This document shows, one piece after another, positions 1-8,261 of a stretch of 64,000 nt of DNA. The notes under the pieces were generated by a model. The model was not told the origin of the DNA, did no database searches, and worked only from the letters and a program-made list of their open reading frames with translations. The DNA is taken from contig JAIEOQ010000004.1 of NCBI GenBank assembly GCA_019750335.1, forward strand, positions 310,001 through 374,000, written 5' to 3'. Each line of letters begins with the position of its first letter. Position 1 is the first letter of the stretch. Position numbers and translations under genes: made by a program. Source of the stretch: Candidatus Obscuribacterales bacterium (GTDB taxonomy: Bacteria; Cyanobacteriota; Vampirovibrionia; Obscuribacterales; Obscuribacteraceae).

Positions 1-672
1 CGGTTTAAGAACATTTTGAAGTCAATGGCGCTAAGCCAGATGTCTAAAATGGAAACCCCTGAAATTATGGCTGAGCAAGCTGAATCTCAATTGGAATCCG
101 AATTGAAAAACCTGATGGATGCTCTGACTTCAGGCATGGCAAACGAAAAAATACTCAAAGATAAATTGGCTAAAAGCAAAGAAGAGGTTACTCTCTGGGA
201 CGGGCGAGCAAAAGTTGCTGTCGGGCAGAATAATGACGATGTAGCGAAACAAGCTCTACAAAAGAAGCAAAGTTTTGTGCAAGAAGGACAAACACTAGAA
301 AACCAGATTGCTGAACAAGCAAATATCAATCAGGCTTTGAAACAAAAACATGCTCAACTGCAAGCCAAGCTGAATGATTTCCGCTTGAACAAAGGAAAGC
401 TTATCGCTCAAATGAAAGCTGGTGAATCTACGGCAAAAATAAGTGAATTGCTTTCGGATAGCTCGAGTTCCGGTCTTGGCCATTGGGAGCAAAAAATCAA
501 TCAAAAAGCAGCTCGCGCCGACGCTCTTGCTGAAATAGCCGATCCTGGCGGTGTTGAAGGGCGCTTCAAAGACGAGGCAAAAGAACGACTGCTTGAAGAT
601 GAGCTTTCTTCGATTAAAGCTCAGGTAGGCGGATTTAAGCTAATCGAAGAGAAAGAACCGCCGGCTGAATAA
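1..672 (+). CDS. PspA/IM30 family protein (5' end cut by window edge)
   Basis: This reading frame is open from base 1, so the gene begins outside the window. A TTG at 16 is a possible but unlikely start, because the codons before it read RFKNILKS, which fits the N-terminal helix of PspA/IM30 proteins. The visible protein is almost all charged helix and coiled coil, with no signal peptide or membrane segment. A motif like the family's 'AEDPE' region appears as METPEIMAEQ, and the tail is acidic. PspA/IM30 proteins assemble into ESCRT-III-like polymers on the inner face of membranes and protect them under stress. The family call rests on overall pattern, and the missing N-terminus would settle it. 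Confidence 0.72.
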   Translation, partial: RFKNILKSMALSQMSKMETPEIMAEQAESQLESELKNLMDALTSGMANEKILKDKLAKSKEEVTLWDGRAKVAVGQNNDDVAKQALQKKQSFVQEGQTLENQIAEQANINQALKQKHAQLQAKLNDFRLNKGKLIAQMKAGESTAKISELLSDSSSSGLGHWEQKINQKAARADALAEIADPGGVEGRFKDEAKERLLEDELSSIKAQVGGFKLIEEKEPPAE

Positions 673-792
673 TAAACAACATTGTCTAACCTTGGCTCTT
701 GTGCTTTGATCTTATTTAGGAGCGCATGAGGCAATTTCGGTATTTCAATTAAAATCAAGCACCATGGACAATTTAGGCGACCGGCAGCTCCT

Positions 793-1689
793 TTGGCAAT
801 CGGTATTGTCCTTTTGCTTGTTTGTATGCAAGCGGGAATGGCTGTTAATGGACCGGCTGCCGCTGATGCTTCAGGCTTTAAGTTTTTAGCTGCCGGTGAC
901 TATGCAAAAGCATTGCAATGTTTCAATATCGCAGCCAGAGAAAATCCTGACTCGAGCGAGGTTCATTTTGGTCGCGCGACGGCACTGAGTAATCTTGGTC
1001 GCAAAGACGAAGCGCTTAAAGAGTATAAGTTAGCTTTATTATTGAATCCTGGCCGGGATCTTAAGAAAAAGCTTGAATCAGGATTGACCCTACTTCAAGC
1101 TAATTGCAATAAAACGTCCGCCAATGTGTCGGCTCAGCCGGCTTTATCCGGTGCTGCTCTTGAGGCTGAGCATAGTATCGGCAAGATCATGTCTCAATCT
1201 GAGGACCGAATCAACGGCATTCATACCAGTGCTGAAAAATTCGCCAGCAATCTTTATAGCGGCAAGTTAAGTCAGCAAAAAAAAATCATGGAAGCCGCCA
1301 AGCAAGAAGCGGATATTTTGCGTAATAACGCTCGTTGGCGGAGCGGAATGTCTTTTGCTGACATTAATGAATACGAGGCTGATATTAGGAGAAGATCCGG
1401 ATACATCTTAAATAAGGCTCGCAGTGATTATGACAATCATCGTCGCGAAGCACAAATGCGTGCTCACGGTATAAAAGACAGCGCCGAAGGTTTGCAAAAA
1501 CAGATGTTGGAAAAACCTTCGGAAACAAGTGGTGTGTTTTTGCTGCCTAAAGGAACAAATTTATATGTGCGAAATTACGGGCATTTTGATCCGGTTATGC
1601 CGGAGCACGTAGCACCAACACCATTATCGGCTGTACCATTGAAGCTGCCGGAGGTACTGCGCCTTGAGCAGAAACATAAGAAGAAGTAG
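793..1689 (+). CDS. Exported TPR protein with coiled-coil C-terminus
   Basis: The protein opens with a hydrophobic signal-like stretch (IGIVLLLVCMQAGMA) and then a TPR block (about residues 25-100: KFLAAGDYAKALQCF, EALKEYKLALLLNP). A long charged helical region and a basic end (KHKKK) follow. The TPR block resembles that of the next gene, so the two are probably paralogous in their N-terminal parts. The start is unsure: the TTG at 793 has no clear ribosome binding site, and the n-region lacks positive charge. A well-spaced AGGAG precedes an ATG at 726 in another frame (see findings). Its end overlaps the downstream gene by 26 bases, so the two are likely translated together. Function is unknown; a periplasmic scaffold is plausible. 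Confidence 0.65.
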   Translation: MAIGIVLLLVCMQAGMAVNGPAAADASGFKFLAAGDYAKALQCFNIAARENPDSSEVHFGRATALSNLGRKDEALKEYKLALLLNPGRDLKKKLESGLTLLQANCNKTSANVSAQPALSGAALEAEHSIGKIMSQSEDRINGIHTSAEKFASNLYSGKLSQQKKIMEAAKQEADILRNNARWRSGMSFADINEYEADIRRRSGYILNKARSDYDNHRREAQMRAHGIKDSAEGLQKQMLEKPSETSGVFLLPKGTNLYVRNYGHFDPVMPEHVAPTPLSAVPLKLPEVLRLEQKHKKK

Positions 1690-3076
1690 CTGCCAAAAAT
1701 TTTTGATTTTGCTTTTAAGCTGTTGCTTGCCGGCGTTTGCTGCTGACTCGAATTATGACTTTGCCTTGCGTTTTTTCGGCGCCAAAGATTATGTCCGTGC
1801 TCTGAAATATTTTGATGCCGCGGTCGATGCGTCACCGACTAATGGTGAGTATCACTATTGGCGTGGGCGTTGTTTGGCCAATTTGAAACGAGCTAAAGAA
1901 GCGAGCGCTGAATATAAAGTTGCTTATTTGCTTGCTGATGATCCGAAAATTAAAGGGTATTGCAAGCAAGCTCTAGCCCAGTATAAAAAATTACCGCCCT
2001 CAGCTATTTCTGAAGGCGAAGAAAAATTAGCTTTTGCCGTGCAGTCTTTAAGTCAAGCTGGAAAAGCCGCTGCCGCAGCTCCACGCAGCTCGCTTGCCGC
2101 TCCAAGTCTAATGCCGGCTGCGACTTCAACAACTAAACGTCAAGAATATTTTGCTGCCGATATGAATCCGGTAAAATCGGGCAAATTTTTCAAACTTTCA
2201 AGCAAAAAGCTTGAATGGGATTTGCAAATGAACAAAAACTTTTTGCAATCAATGCAAAGCGCTAACGCTAATCTGGACAGATTGGCTGCCGGAACCAACT
2301 GGACTTTGGCGCCGCGTATTTTGGCCCAAAACTCACGTTTGAATTTTAATCGTCGTCCTGTGTCTTCCGGACCGCCGGCACCGGCTCATGCAGCTAAAAC
2401 TATCAGTCAAGCGGATTATAACGATTTGGTCGCCAGCGATATCGTGGTGATTATTGACCATTCTGGTTCCATGGGAGTAGTTGATTGTCCAAGTGAGGAC
2501 AATGATACTTTGCCGGCTCAATCACGGTTGAGCTGGTCTGTGGAGGAGTTGAATAATTTTTCGCGCCTGATCATTCACGCTTTGCCCCATGGTTTCACTT
2601 TGATTACGTATGACGATAAGCCGGATGTTTATTCAATCAATTCACAAAGCCAGTTAACTAGTGTTCTTAGAAATTTAAAAGAAGGTGGCGGCACCAATTT
2701 AGCGGCTGCTCTAAAAGAAGCCTTTCGCACTCATAATGTTCACCGACAGCAACCGCTCTTAATTGCCGTTATCACTGATGCTGAAATAGATTTGCAATCG
2801 GCTCAACAAACAATTGCCGCTGCTACTCATGAGTATCCTTTGCCTAATGGAGTTTTTATTACGTTACTCCAAGTGGGCGAAGGTGCCGAAGCGCAAGCCG
2901 CCGATACTTTATCTCTTTTGAATAATTTGCGATCGCGAGCCGGCGCTGCTTACGATCCTTTTATTGGTATTCCTTTCTCACGTTTGCGCCGAGAAGGAGT
3001 TGGACGAGATATTCTTGCTGTCTTTCATGCTGCGGTTAAAGATAGCAAAAGCGGTCCTTCTAAAAAGCCGCTGTAG
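1664..3076 (+). CDS. Exported TPR and von Willebrand factor A (VWA) domain protein
   Basis: A signal peptide (FLILLLSCCLPAFA) is followed by a TPR block (about residues 28-110) and a linker rich in alanine and serine. A VWA domain spans about residues 250-460. The metal-binding MIDAS site is complete: D-x-S-x-S in IIDHSGSMG, the threonine in GGGTNLA, and the aspartate in VITDAEID. VWA domains with a full MIDAS bind a divalent cation and a protein ligand, so this is probably a periplasmic or surface adhesion/assembly protein. The TTG start at 1664 has GGAGG nine bases upstream, which supports it despite the overlap with the previous gene. The 3' end overlaps the convergent lipoprotein gene by 17 bases. 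It resembles the VWA protein at 18058. Confidence 0.82.
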   Translation: MSRNIRRSSCQKFLILLLSCCLPAFAADSNYDFALRFFGAKDYVRALKYFDAAVDASPTNGEYHYWRGRCLANLKRAKEASAEYKVAYLLADDPKIKGYCKQALAQYKKLPPSAISEGEEKLAFAVQSLSQAGKAAAAAPRSSLAAPSLMPAATSTTKRQEYFAADMNPVKSGKFFKLSSKKLEWDLQMNKNFLQSMQSANANLDRLAAGTNWTLAPRILAQNSRLNFNRRPVSSGPPAPAHAAKTISQADYNDLVASDIVVIIDHSGSMGVVDCPSEDNDTLPAQSRLSWSVEELNNFSRLIIHALPHGFTLITYDDKPDVYSINSQSQLTSVLRNLKEGGGTNLAAALKEAFRTHNVHRQQPLLIAVITDAEIDLQSAQQTIAAATHEYPLPNGVFITLLQVGEGAEAQAADTLSLLNNLRSRAGAAYDPFIGIPFSRLRREGVGRDILAVFHAAVKDSKSGPSKKPL

Positions 3077-5288
3077 CAGAGAATGTCATTTTTGTGCCGG
3101 TTGCGGACGGTGCACAGACGAGCTTGCTTATTTTGACATCTTTCCAGGTACGATCGCTTGTATCACCGACGGTAAAAGTACTGCTGTATTTAAAGGGAAC
3201 ACTGATCTTTTTCATGTGTGATGAAATTATTGCTTTTTCAGCGCTGCAAATAATCCCTTTAGAGACGGCGCTCCAGTCAAGTTCCATGTCGTCGGGAATC
3301 GGAATTTGCATCGCCAGATCATAAGCAAATACGCTTGTGGCTAAAGATGCGCCAGGGACAAGCTTGTAATTGACTGTACCGGTTGCAGTGGCGTGTCCGG
3401 ATGCGCTCCAGGGACGAGTTTCCCATTTATCTGATTCGTGAGTGAACGCAGTCATCAATCCACCTTTATCTACGGTTCCGCTTACGCTAACGTTGCCGGT
3501 AGCGTTGAAATCCATACGATTGGTCCCTTCGCTTTTTGTGTCTTTTAGTTCCAGATTATTCAAAGTTACGGTCTTGATCACTGCGTTGCGATAGCGCCAT
3601 TTCTCTTGAGGCAAAGTTTTATTCAGTTGGAAAATTTTGTTTTTCGGCAAATGTTCTTTAATGGCGTTTTTCAGAGTTTCGTCAGACCAATCAATGGAAC
3701 AGCTTTTAAGATGTGCTACTGCTTGTCCGTCTGTAGCTGATAGATCGAAGCCCCGAGCAACAACGTTGCATGGTTGTTTGCCGATTAAAGATGAATTTTC
3801 AATGGAAAAATCCATATCACTACGGATGTGTACATCTTCGTCAACATCAACGAGCATGGTGCCATTTATGTTTGCTAGCTTGAGCTGTCCGCTTGGTCCG
3901 CTTAAAGTTGCTTTGCCTAATTTCAATACGATCGGCAATGACATGCGCGTGCTGCCCGGTTTGCCTTTAGATGAGAGTTCCATACCGTCGGGGAGTGATA
4001 AAACAGCTTGGTGTCCGGTGGTGGTGACGCTGAATGATTTTTTTGCGCTAGTCCAGACAAGTTGCTTGAGTTTAGCTTCTCCTTCGGACAAAGAGAAGTT
4101 TACTTGCCCGAATTTGTCTACTGAAAAAGGACCGACACTAGCATTGTCCAGATGTATAACTACTGTCGATGCCGGTCTGTGGATTGTAATACGAGCTTGC
4201 TGTGCTGTTTCAACCTGGTGGGTGTTAAATTCTGTAGCTCGACCTTTCTCGTCGAGGTCGACTTTTAAGGTGGCCGGTACTGTCCCGGGAAAGTGAGCGT
4301 CTGTTTCTTGAGTGTCGGTAATCAAATTGAGATGAGTATCTTCCATGAGCATAGAAGTTGCCATTTTAAGCGAAGGATCTTCTATACCTTGTTGTTTAGA
4401 CCAGAGTAAATCTTGTACTTTGAACAAACAGCGTTTGGAATGAGTTGAGGATCTTTTATTCTTGCCCCAACGAATTACACAATCGCCCATGTCGATTTCT
4501 TGTTCCTTTTTCTCAAGTGATAAAGCCAACTCGTTATCAGTGCGCTTTGCGTTCAAAAATAAAGTGGTGCCGCCGCTATTGAAAGTAAAGTCGGTGCGCT
4601 TACCAATCCATTTTGAACCGGTAAGAAATTTCATTTGAACCAAACATTGTCCCTGAAAGTTGAAATTGTTATCGATGTTAACGTCTGTCAGTTCGAATTT
4701 GGAGCCTGCTCCAACATGGATCTCTTTTTTACCAAAACGCAAATAAGAATCTGGCTTCAAGCTGAGGACCATATTTTTTATGTGCATGCTTTGCAGCATC
4801 TTTCGTGGATCGCCGCCATCTGCTTTAAGGCTCGCTTGATCGGCTAGAACATTGAAAAAGAAAGCCCCTAATGTTTGCACCAGATCGACGTCTGCCGTAG
4901 CTTTGCCTTTTTGCAAAACAATCTCTTTCGGCAAAGCGATGTTGTTCATTACTAAGGGCCGTGAAGTGTTGAGCTTGCCAACGGCATTGACTGTGCTAAT
5001 AAAGTTTGGATTGTCTATGGGGACAATAAATTCAAGAGTAAAAGTGGTGTTGGGATCGATCCGCAAGGATTTATCCTTAATTGTGTAGTTGCCGTCCTTA
5101 AATCGTCCAGAAGCGCTAATACTTGCTTTTGTTGTGGCTTCAGTCAGACGTCTGTAAAGCGGATCTTTGACTTGTATATTAAAGACCGCATCGATGCTTT
5201 GTTTCTGAGGAGTAAGCAAGTTTGAACAGCTCGATAAAATCGAGACAAAAAAACAAACGAGCACAACGCGATTTATGCTGGCAAGCAT
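3060..5288 (-). CDS. Large lipoprotein of unknown function (742 aa)
   Basis: I do not recognise the family. The frame is open up to 5393, but the ATG at 5288 gives a proper lipoprotein signal peptide: MLASINR, a hydrophobic core, and the lipobox LSSC. The longer start would bury that signal. The mature part has no membrane segment and is built of many short beta-like stretches with repeated patterns such as NGTMLVDVDEDVHI and FSVTTTGHQAVLSLP. This recalls the repetitive beta structure of AsmA-like or lipid-transport proteins, but that is only a resemblance. It is probably anchored in the inner leaflet of the outer membrane or on the periplasmic side. It converges with the TPR-VWA gene, and its 5' end is divergent from the repeat protein at 5455. 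Confidence 0.7.
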   Translation of the reverse strand: MLASINRVVLVCFFVSILSSCSNLLTPQKQSIDAVFNIQVKDPLYRRLTEATTKASISASGRFKDGNYTIKDKSLRIDPNTTFTLEFIVPIDNPNFISTVNAVGKLNTSRPLVMNNIALPKEIVLQKGKATADVDLVQTLGAFFFNVLADQASLKADGGDPRKMLQSMHIKNMVLSLKPDSYLRFGKKEIHVGAGSKFELTDVNIDNNFNFQGQCLVQMKFLTGSKWIGKRTDFTFNSGGTTLFLNAKRTDNELALSLEKKEQEIDMGDCVIRWGKNKRSSTHSKRCLFKVQDLLWSKQQGIEDPSLKMATSMLMEDTHLNLITDTQETDAHFPGTVPATLKVDLDEKGRATEFNTHQVETAQQARITIHRPASTVVIHLDNASVGPFSVDKFGQVNFSLSEGEAKLKQLVWTSAKKSFSVTTTGHQAVLSLPDGMELSSKGKPGSTRMSLPIVLKLGKATLSGPSGQLKLANINGTMLVDVDEDVHIRSDMDFSIENSSLIGKQPCNVVARGFDLSATDGQAVAHLKSCSIDWSDETLKNAIKEHLPKNKIFQLNKTLPQEKWRYRNAVIKTVTLNNLELKDTKSEGTNRMDFNATGNVSVSGTVDKGGLMTAFTHESDKWETRPWSASGHATATGTVNYKLVPGASLATSVFAYDLAMQIPIPDDMELDWSAVSKGIICSAEKAIISSHMKKISVPFKYSSTFTVGDTSDRTWKDVKISKLVCAPSATGTKMTFSATAAF

Positions 5289-5454
5289 CAGCTCGAAACT
5301 CTCATGCGGTAATGGCATTTTACAGCAGGACAGGATTTTTTTTGTTAGGTTCCGCCTGTTGCAAATAGATCTGCTTTTATTTAATGAGCGCAACTATCTG
5401 GAGCGGGTTGGCTTGTCATGGTACAATTCCGTCGCTTTTAGTTGGGATTTATCG

Positions 5455-6387
5455 ATGCGGACAAGAACAAGCTTATTTCTAACCTTCGCACTTTGCTTGA
5501 TTGGTCCTGCTAATGCGGCAACTAACCTTGATCCACCTACTGTAAAAGAACTGGCCGGCTTAGAGTTGAAATTCTTTGATGACAACTTTAACAACGATTC
5601 AGATGAGGCTCGAGTAGGGCGCATTGAAAAGCTGGTTTATGGTGAAGTTGGCACTGGTTCGCCTAAAGAAAGAATAGACAAGCTTGTTTCCATGATTGGA
5701 CCGGTTTCGACAACTGTGGCAGCGAAAACGGAAGCCGTACCGCCTGTCTTGGCTGAAACCAATTCGACTATTAATGATTATCCCCACGTTACTGAGCTTG
5801 AAAAAGCGATTCTCGGGCAAAGTTATGCCTCTGATCCTTTAGCCCAGCGCTTTAGTCGTATGGAAATAAAAGCTTTTGGCAGTGCGGCGAATAACCCGGA
5901 TTTTAGCCAGCGTACTGATGCTCTTGAAGGATATGCCGAGAAAAAGCTCCACAAAAAACCTTTTGTTCCGGAAAGAAAAGACAATCCAGGACAAAATTCT
6001 GCCCCCAGTCGCGTGCCGCAAATTCTTTCTATGGTCGGCAATTCACTGCTTGGCATGAGTGGGACGAGTTTCAGTGGTGTCAGGGTACGTCAGCGCCAAG
6101 ATGTTGTAAGCCCCCAGTCTTCGGATTCACAAGAAACAATACGAGACGAAGATCCCGAAGTTTTTGAAGATGCACCGCCGCCAGCCGAAGCAAAGCTGCT
6201 GACGAAAGTTGGTTGGTGTGAGCAGCATCTTTTTGGGCATACATTTCCGGATCTGCATTTATTAGGGCGTCTCGGGCAGCTAAATCAAGAGTTGAAAGTA
6301 AAACCGGGCGCGAGCAATGCTGCTTTGATGGATGACATTGAGCCGATGATTAAAGCTGTGCTAGTTCGCAAGGGATCTAAATCGTAA
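5455..6387 (+). CDS. Exported protein with three L-E-K...F-G repeats
   Basis: The frame is open from 5275, but the ATG at 5455 starts a clean signal peptide (MRTRTSLFLTFALCLIGPANA) and has GGGA upstream. The longer form would overlap the divergent lipoprotein start. The mature protein holds three related units of about 45 residues: one around LAGLELKFFDDNF...RIEKLVYG, one around VTELEKAILGQSY...RMEIKAFG, and a degenerate C-terminal one around CEQHLFGHTFPDL. From memory, units of this type (LEk..fGq.y...pl..Rl.rLE...FG) are common in secreted proteins of cyanobacteria and Melainabacteria. Their function is not established. The central region is proline- and serine-rich and likely disordered. 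A periplasmic or secreted location is expected. Confidence 0.75.
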   Translation: MRTRTSLFLTFALCLIGPANAATNLDPPTVKELAGLELKFFDDNFNNDSDEARVGRIEKLVYGEVGTGSPKERIDKLVSMIGPVSTTVAAKTEAVPPVLAETNSTINDYPHVTELEKAILGQSYASDPLAQRFSRMEIKAFGSAANNPDFSQRTDALEGYAEKKLHKKPFVPERKDNPGQNSAPSRVPQILSMVGNSLLGMSGTSFSGVRVRQRQDVVSPQSSDSQETIRDEDPEVFEDAPPPAEAKLLTKVGWCEQHLFGHTFPDLHLLGRLGQLNQELKVKPGASNAALMDDIEPMIKAVLVRKGSKS

Positions 6388-6512
6388 AGTTAGGCAAGCC
6401 AAGTGAACTATTTCGGTTTGGATGTACGAGAATAGGCAAACCGAGCACAAGTATCCGGTTACAAGCTCATTCCAGCAGGCTGTAAACAGTTCTGCAGGCA
6501 AAGGAGAACGAT

Positions 6513-6983
6513 ATGTTGAAAGAAAATGACAAGTTTCCTGAGTTCAAATTGCAAAATCAGGATGGTAAAGAGGTCAGTCTCAAGGATTTCAGCGGCAAAT
6601 GGCTGGTAGTTTATTTCTATCCTAAAGACGATACACCAGGTTGCACCATTCAAGGTAAGTCATTCACCGCAACCAAAGAAGAGTTTCAAAAAGAAGGTAT
6701 TCATGTTGTCGGCGTTAGCCAAGATGATGTTGAATCACACAAAAATTTCTGCAACAAATTCTCTTTTGCTGTAGAGCTTCTTGCCGACACAGAAACCTCG
6801 TTGCTTAAAGCTTGCGGCATTGGCCAAAGCGAATATAAAGGCAACATGTATTGGGACCGTACAACTTTTGTTGTTGATCCCGAAGGCAAAGTCAAAAAAG
6901 TATACGAGAAAGTGCAACCGGACGGTCATGAGCAAACTTTGCTCAATGAGATCAAGCAACTGAAGCAAGTTGCAGTTCGCTAA
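6513..6983 (+). CDS. bcp: Thioredoxin-dependent peroxiredoxin (BCP/PrxQ type)
   Basis: A 156-residue cytoplasmic thiol peroxidase that reduces hydrogen peroxide and organic hydroperoxides. The peroxidatic cysteine is C44 in YPKDDTPGCTIQ, the family hallmark. The cysteine five residues later, used by E. coli BCP as resolving cysteine, is missing (GKSF instead of ACGL-type). A cysteine at position 80 (HKNFCNKF) lies 36 residues after C44. This spacing matches the subgroup of PrxQ enzymes that resolve through helix alpha-3, for example the Xylella enzyme as I recall it. The conserved WDRTTFVVDPEGK segment is present near the C-terminus. AAGGAGA lies upstream of the ATG, and a strong hairpin terminator follows. 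Confidence 0.93.
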   Translation: MLKENDKFPEFKLQNQDGKEVSLKDFSGKWLVVYFYPKDDTPGCTIQGKSFTATKEEFQKEGIHVVGVSQDDVESHKNFCNKFSFAVELLADTETSLLKACGIGQSEYKGNMYWDRTTFVVDPEGKVKKVYEKVQPDGHEQTLLNEIKQLKQVAVR

Positions 6984-7005
6984 AGCACTCGAACTAAAGA
7001 CAGTT

Positions 7006-7037
7006 AGAGGCAGGGGCAAATGCTCCTGCCTCTTTTT
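7006..7037 (+). terminator. Rho-independent terminator after bcp
   Basis: Arms AGAGGCAGG (7006-7014) and CCTGCCTCT (7025-7033) pair perfectly. Two or three more inner pairs close on an AAAT loop, and a run of T follows. It ends transcription of the peroxiredoxin gene and overlaps the stop codon of the convergent serpin gene. Confidence 0.85.
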
Positions 7038-8259
7038 ATGATTTAGTCGGATCGCCGACAAGACCAATAAAGATTATAGTTTTGGTCGAATTGTTGACGA
7101 TGGCAAATATAAAAGGACGATCTACTTTCATGACAAAAGGTGTTTCCGGCGGCGGCATTGCCGAACCGCACATCGTCATGACAGTCACTGCCGCCGCTTC
7201 TGTTCCTTCTTCATTTACATCGACGAATGTTTTGTGGAGTACATCGCCGACCCAAATATGTTGTACTGTTTTGGTCATGGGCGAAAAATCTGCAGCTTGC
7301 TTGTCGAAAGGGGTTTTCATCCCTAAATTCATCAGCGGACTTTTCAGGCGACTGTCGTAAGCAAACTTGAATTTAGGCAAATAGATTTCGCCCGGGCGAG
7401 CCGACAAAGAACCTGTCAACGACTGCCAATTCTTTGCTGAGAGAGTAGGCAATAAATCAAATGCGCTTTTACCTTTGGCCGGTAATAAGACATACATGCT
7501 TGTTTGTTTATCTGCATAAGGCAAATTGATCATTTCGCCGGTCGAATTTTTTAAGTAAGCCATCCGTCCGCTGCGATGCATTGTCGGACATTTAGTTATT
7601 TGACCGGAGCTTGCCTGAAAGTCTATGAGCTGAGTTGATGATTTGTCGAATACATTTTCCCAGGGAGCTTTGAAGTATGTAGCATTGACTAAAAGCAACA
7701 GATCCGCGGCTGATAATTGGTTGAGCATCCTTGGTATTTTGCCTTTAGTTTTGCCGCTAATCCAACTATTGATTATGTTTAGCGATTGCGGATTGGCAAA
7801 ATCAAGCGCTTCTACTTGAGCTTGATAATTGGATTTGCAGACATCAATAAAAGCCGGATTGAATTGAATTTTTTTGTCGCCCCATAATGAGTTGGCGATA
7901 TTCAAATGGAAGTTCGGATCTCCTTGGGTGACAGTTGAAGCAAGCGCTTTGTTCGGCGCAGTAATCGTCGCTACAAGAGTCCTGTCTGCTGTGTTGATAT
8001 TTTGCGTATTGTTGTCGGTCAAATTCAAGACTGAAACAATTTCGTCTTTTGTTTTGCCGGCAGCGCCATTTACCGACATTTTCAGAACCTCGCCGATACT
8101 CAATGGTGAGATGAAAATGTTCGTTGCTTTTTTGTCTTTGTTTGTTAGCTCCTGTAGTAGCTTGAAGCCGAAGTTGTTATTGGCTAAAACCGGATCGTCT
8201 AGGTTTTTTGCTTCTGCTGCCGGTAACAGTAGAAAAAGTACAAGCAGTAGAGGAAGCAT
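7036..8259 (-). CDS. Serpin (serine protease inhibitor), exported
   Basis: The 407-residue protein has a signal peptide (MLPLLLVLFLLLPAAEA) and a full-length serpin fold. The N-terminal block reads NIFISPLSIGEVLKM, and a breach/shutter region is visible. The reactive-loop hinge is at about residues 350-360 (EEGTEAAAVTV), and the C-terminal signature is RPFIFAI...IFIGLVGDP. The small-residue hinge is the type seen in inhibitory serpins, so it probably traps a protease by loop insertion. The scissile bond should lie in the CGSAM region, but counting from the two sides gives different P1 residues, so I cannot name the target protease. Translation appears coupled to the SPFH gene: GGAGG lies inside the end of that gene and the gap is two bases. 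Confidence 0.93.
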   Translation of the reverse strand: MLPLLLVLFLLLPAAEAKNLDDPVLANNNFGFKLLQELTNKDKKATNIFISPLSIGEVLKMSVNGAAGKTKDEIVSVLNLTDNNTQNINTADRTLVATITAPNKALASTVTQGDPNFHLNIANSLWGDKKIQFNPAFIDVCKSNYQAQVEALDFANPQSLNIINSWISGKTKGKIPRMLNQLSAADLLLLVNATYFKAPWENVFDKSSTQLIDFQASSGQITKCPTMHRSGRMAYLKNSTGEMINLPYADKQTSMYVLLPAKGKSAFDLLPTLSAKNWQSLTGSLSARPGEIYLPKFKFAYDSRLKSPLMNLGMKTPFDKQAADFSPMTKTVQHIWVGDVLHKTFVDVNEEGTEAAAVTVMTMCGSAMPPPETPFVMKVDRPFIFAIVNNSTKTIIFIGLVGDPTKS

Positions 8260-8261
8260 GT

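Noticed and set aside
3637-4296. A 219-codon open frame on the plus strand inside the large lipoprotein gene
   Set aside because: Its product is a cysteine- and serine-rich mixture without domain, and it lies wholly within a minus-strand gene that has a lipobox and consistent composition.
6400-6512. A short CGGTTTG/CAAACCG hairpin before the peroxiredoxin gene
   Set aside because: Seven-base arms with a loop of more than 15 bases are expected by chance in this many intergenic bases. It has no T run and is not placed near the ribosome binding site.
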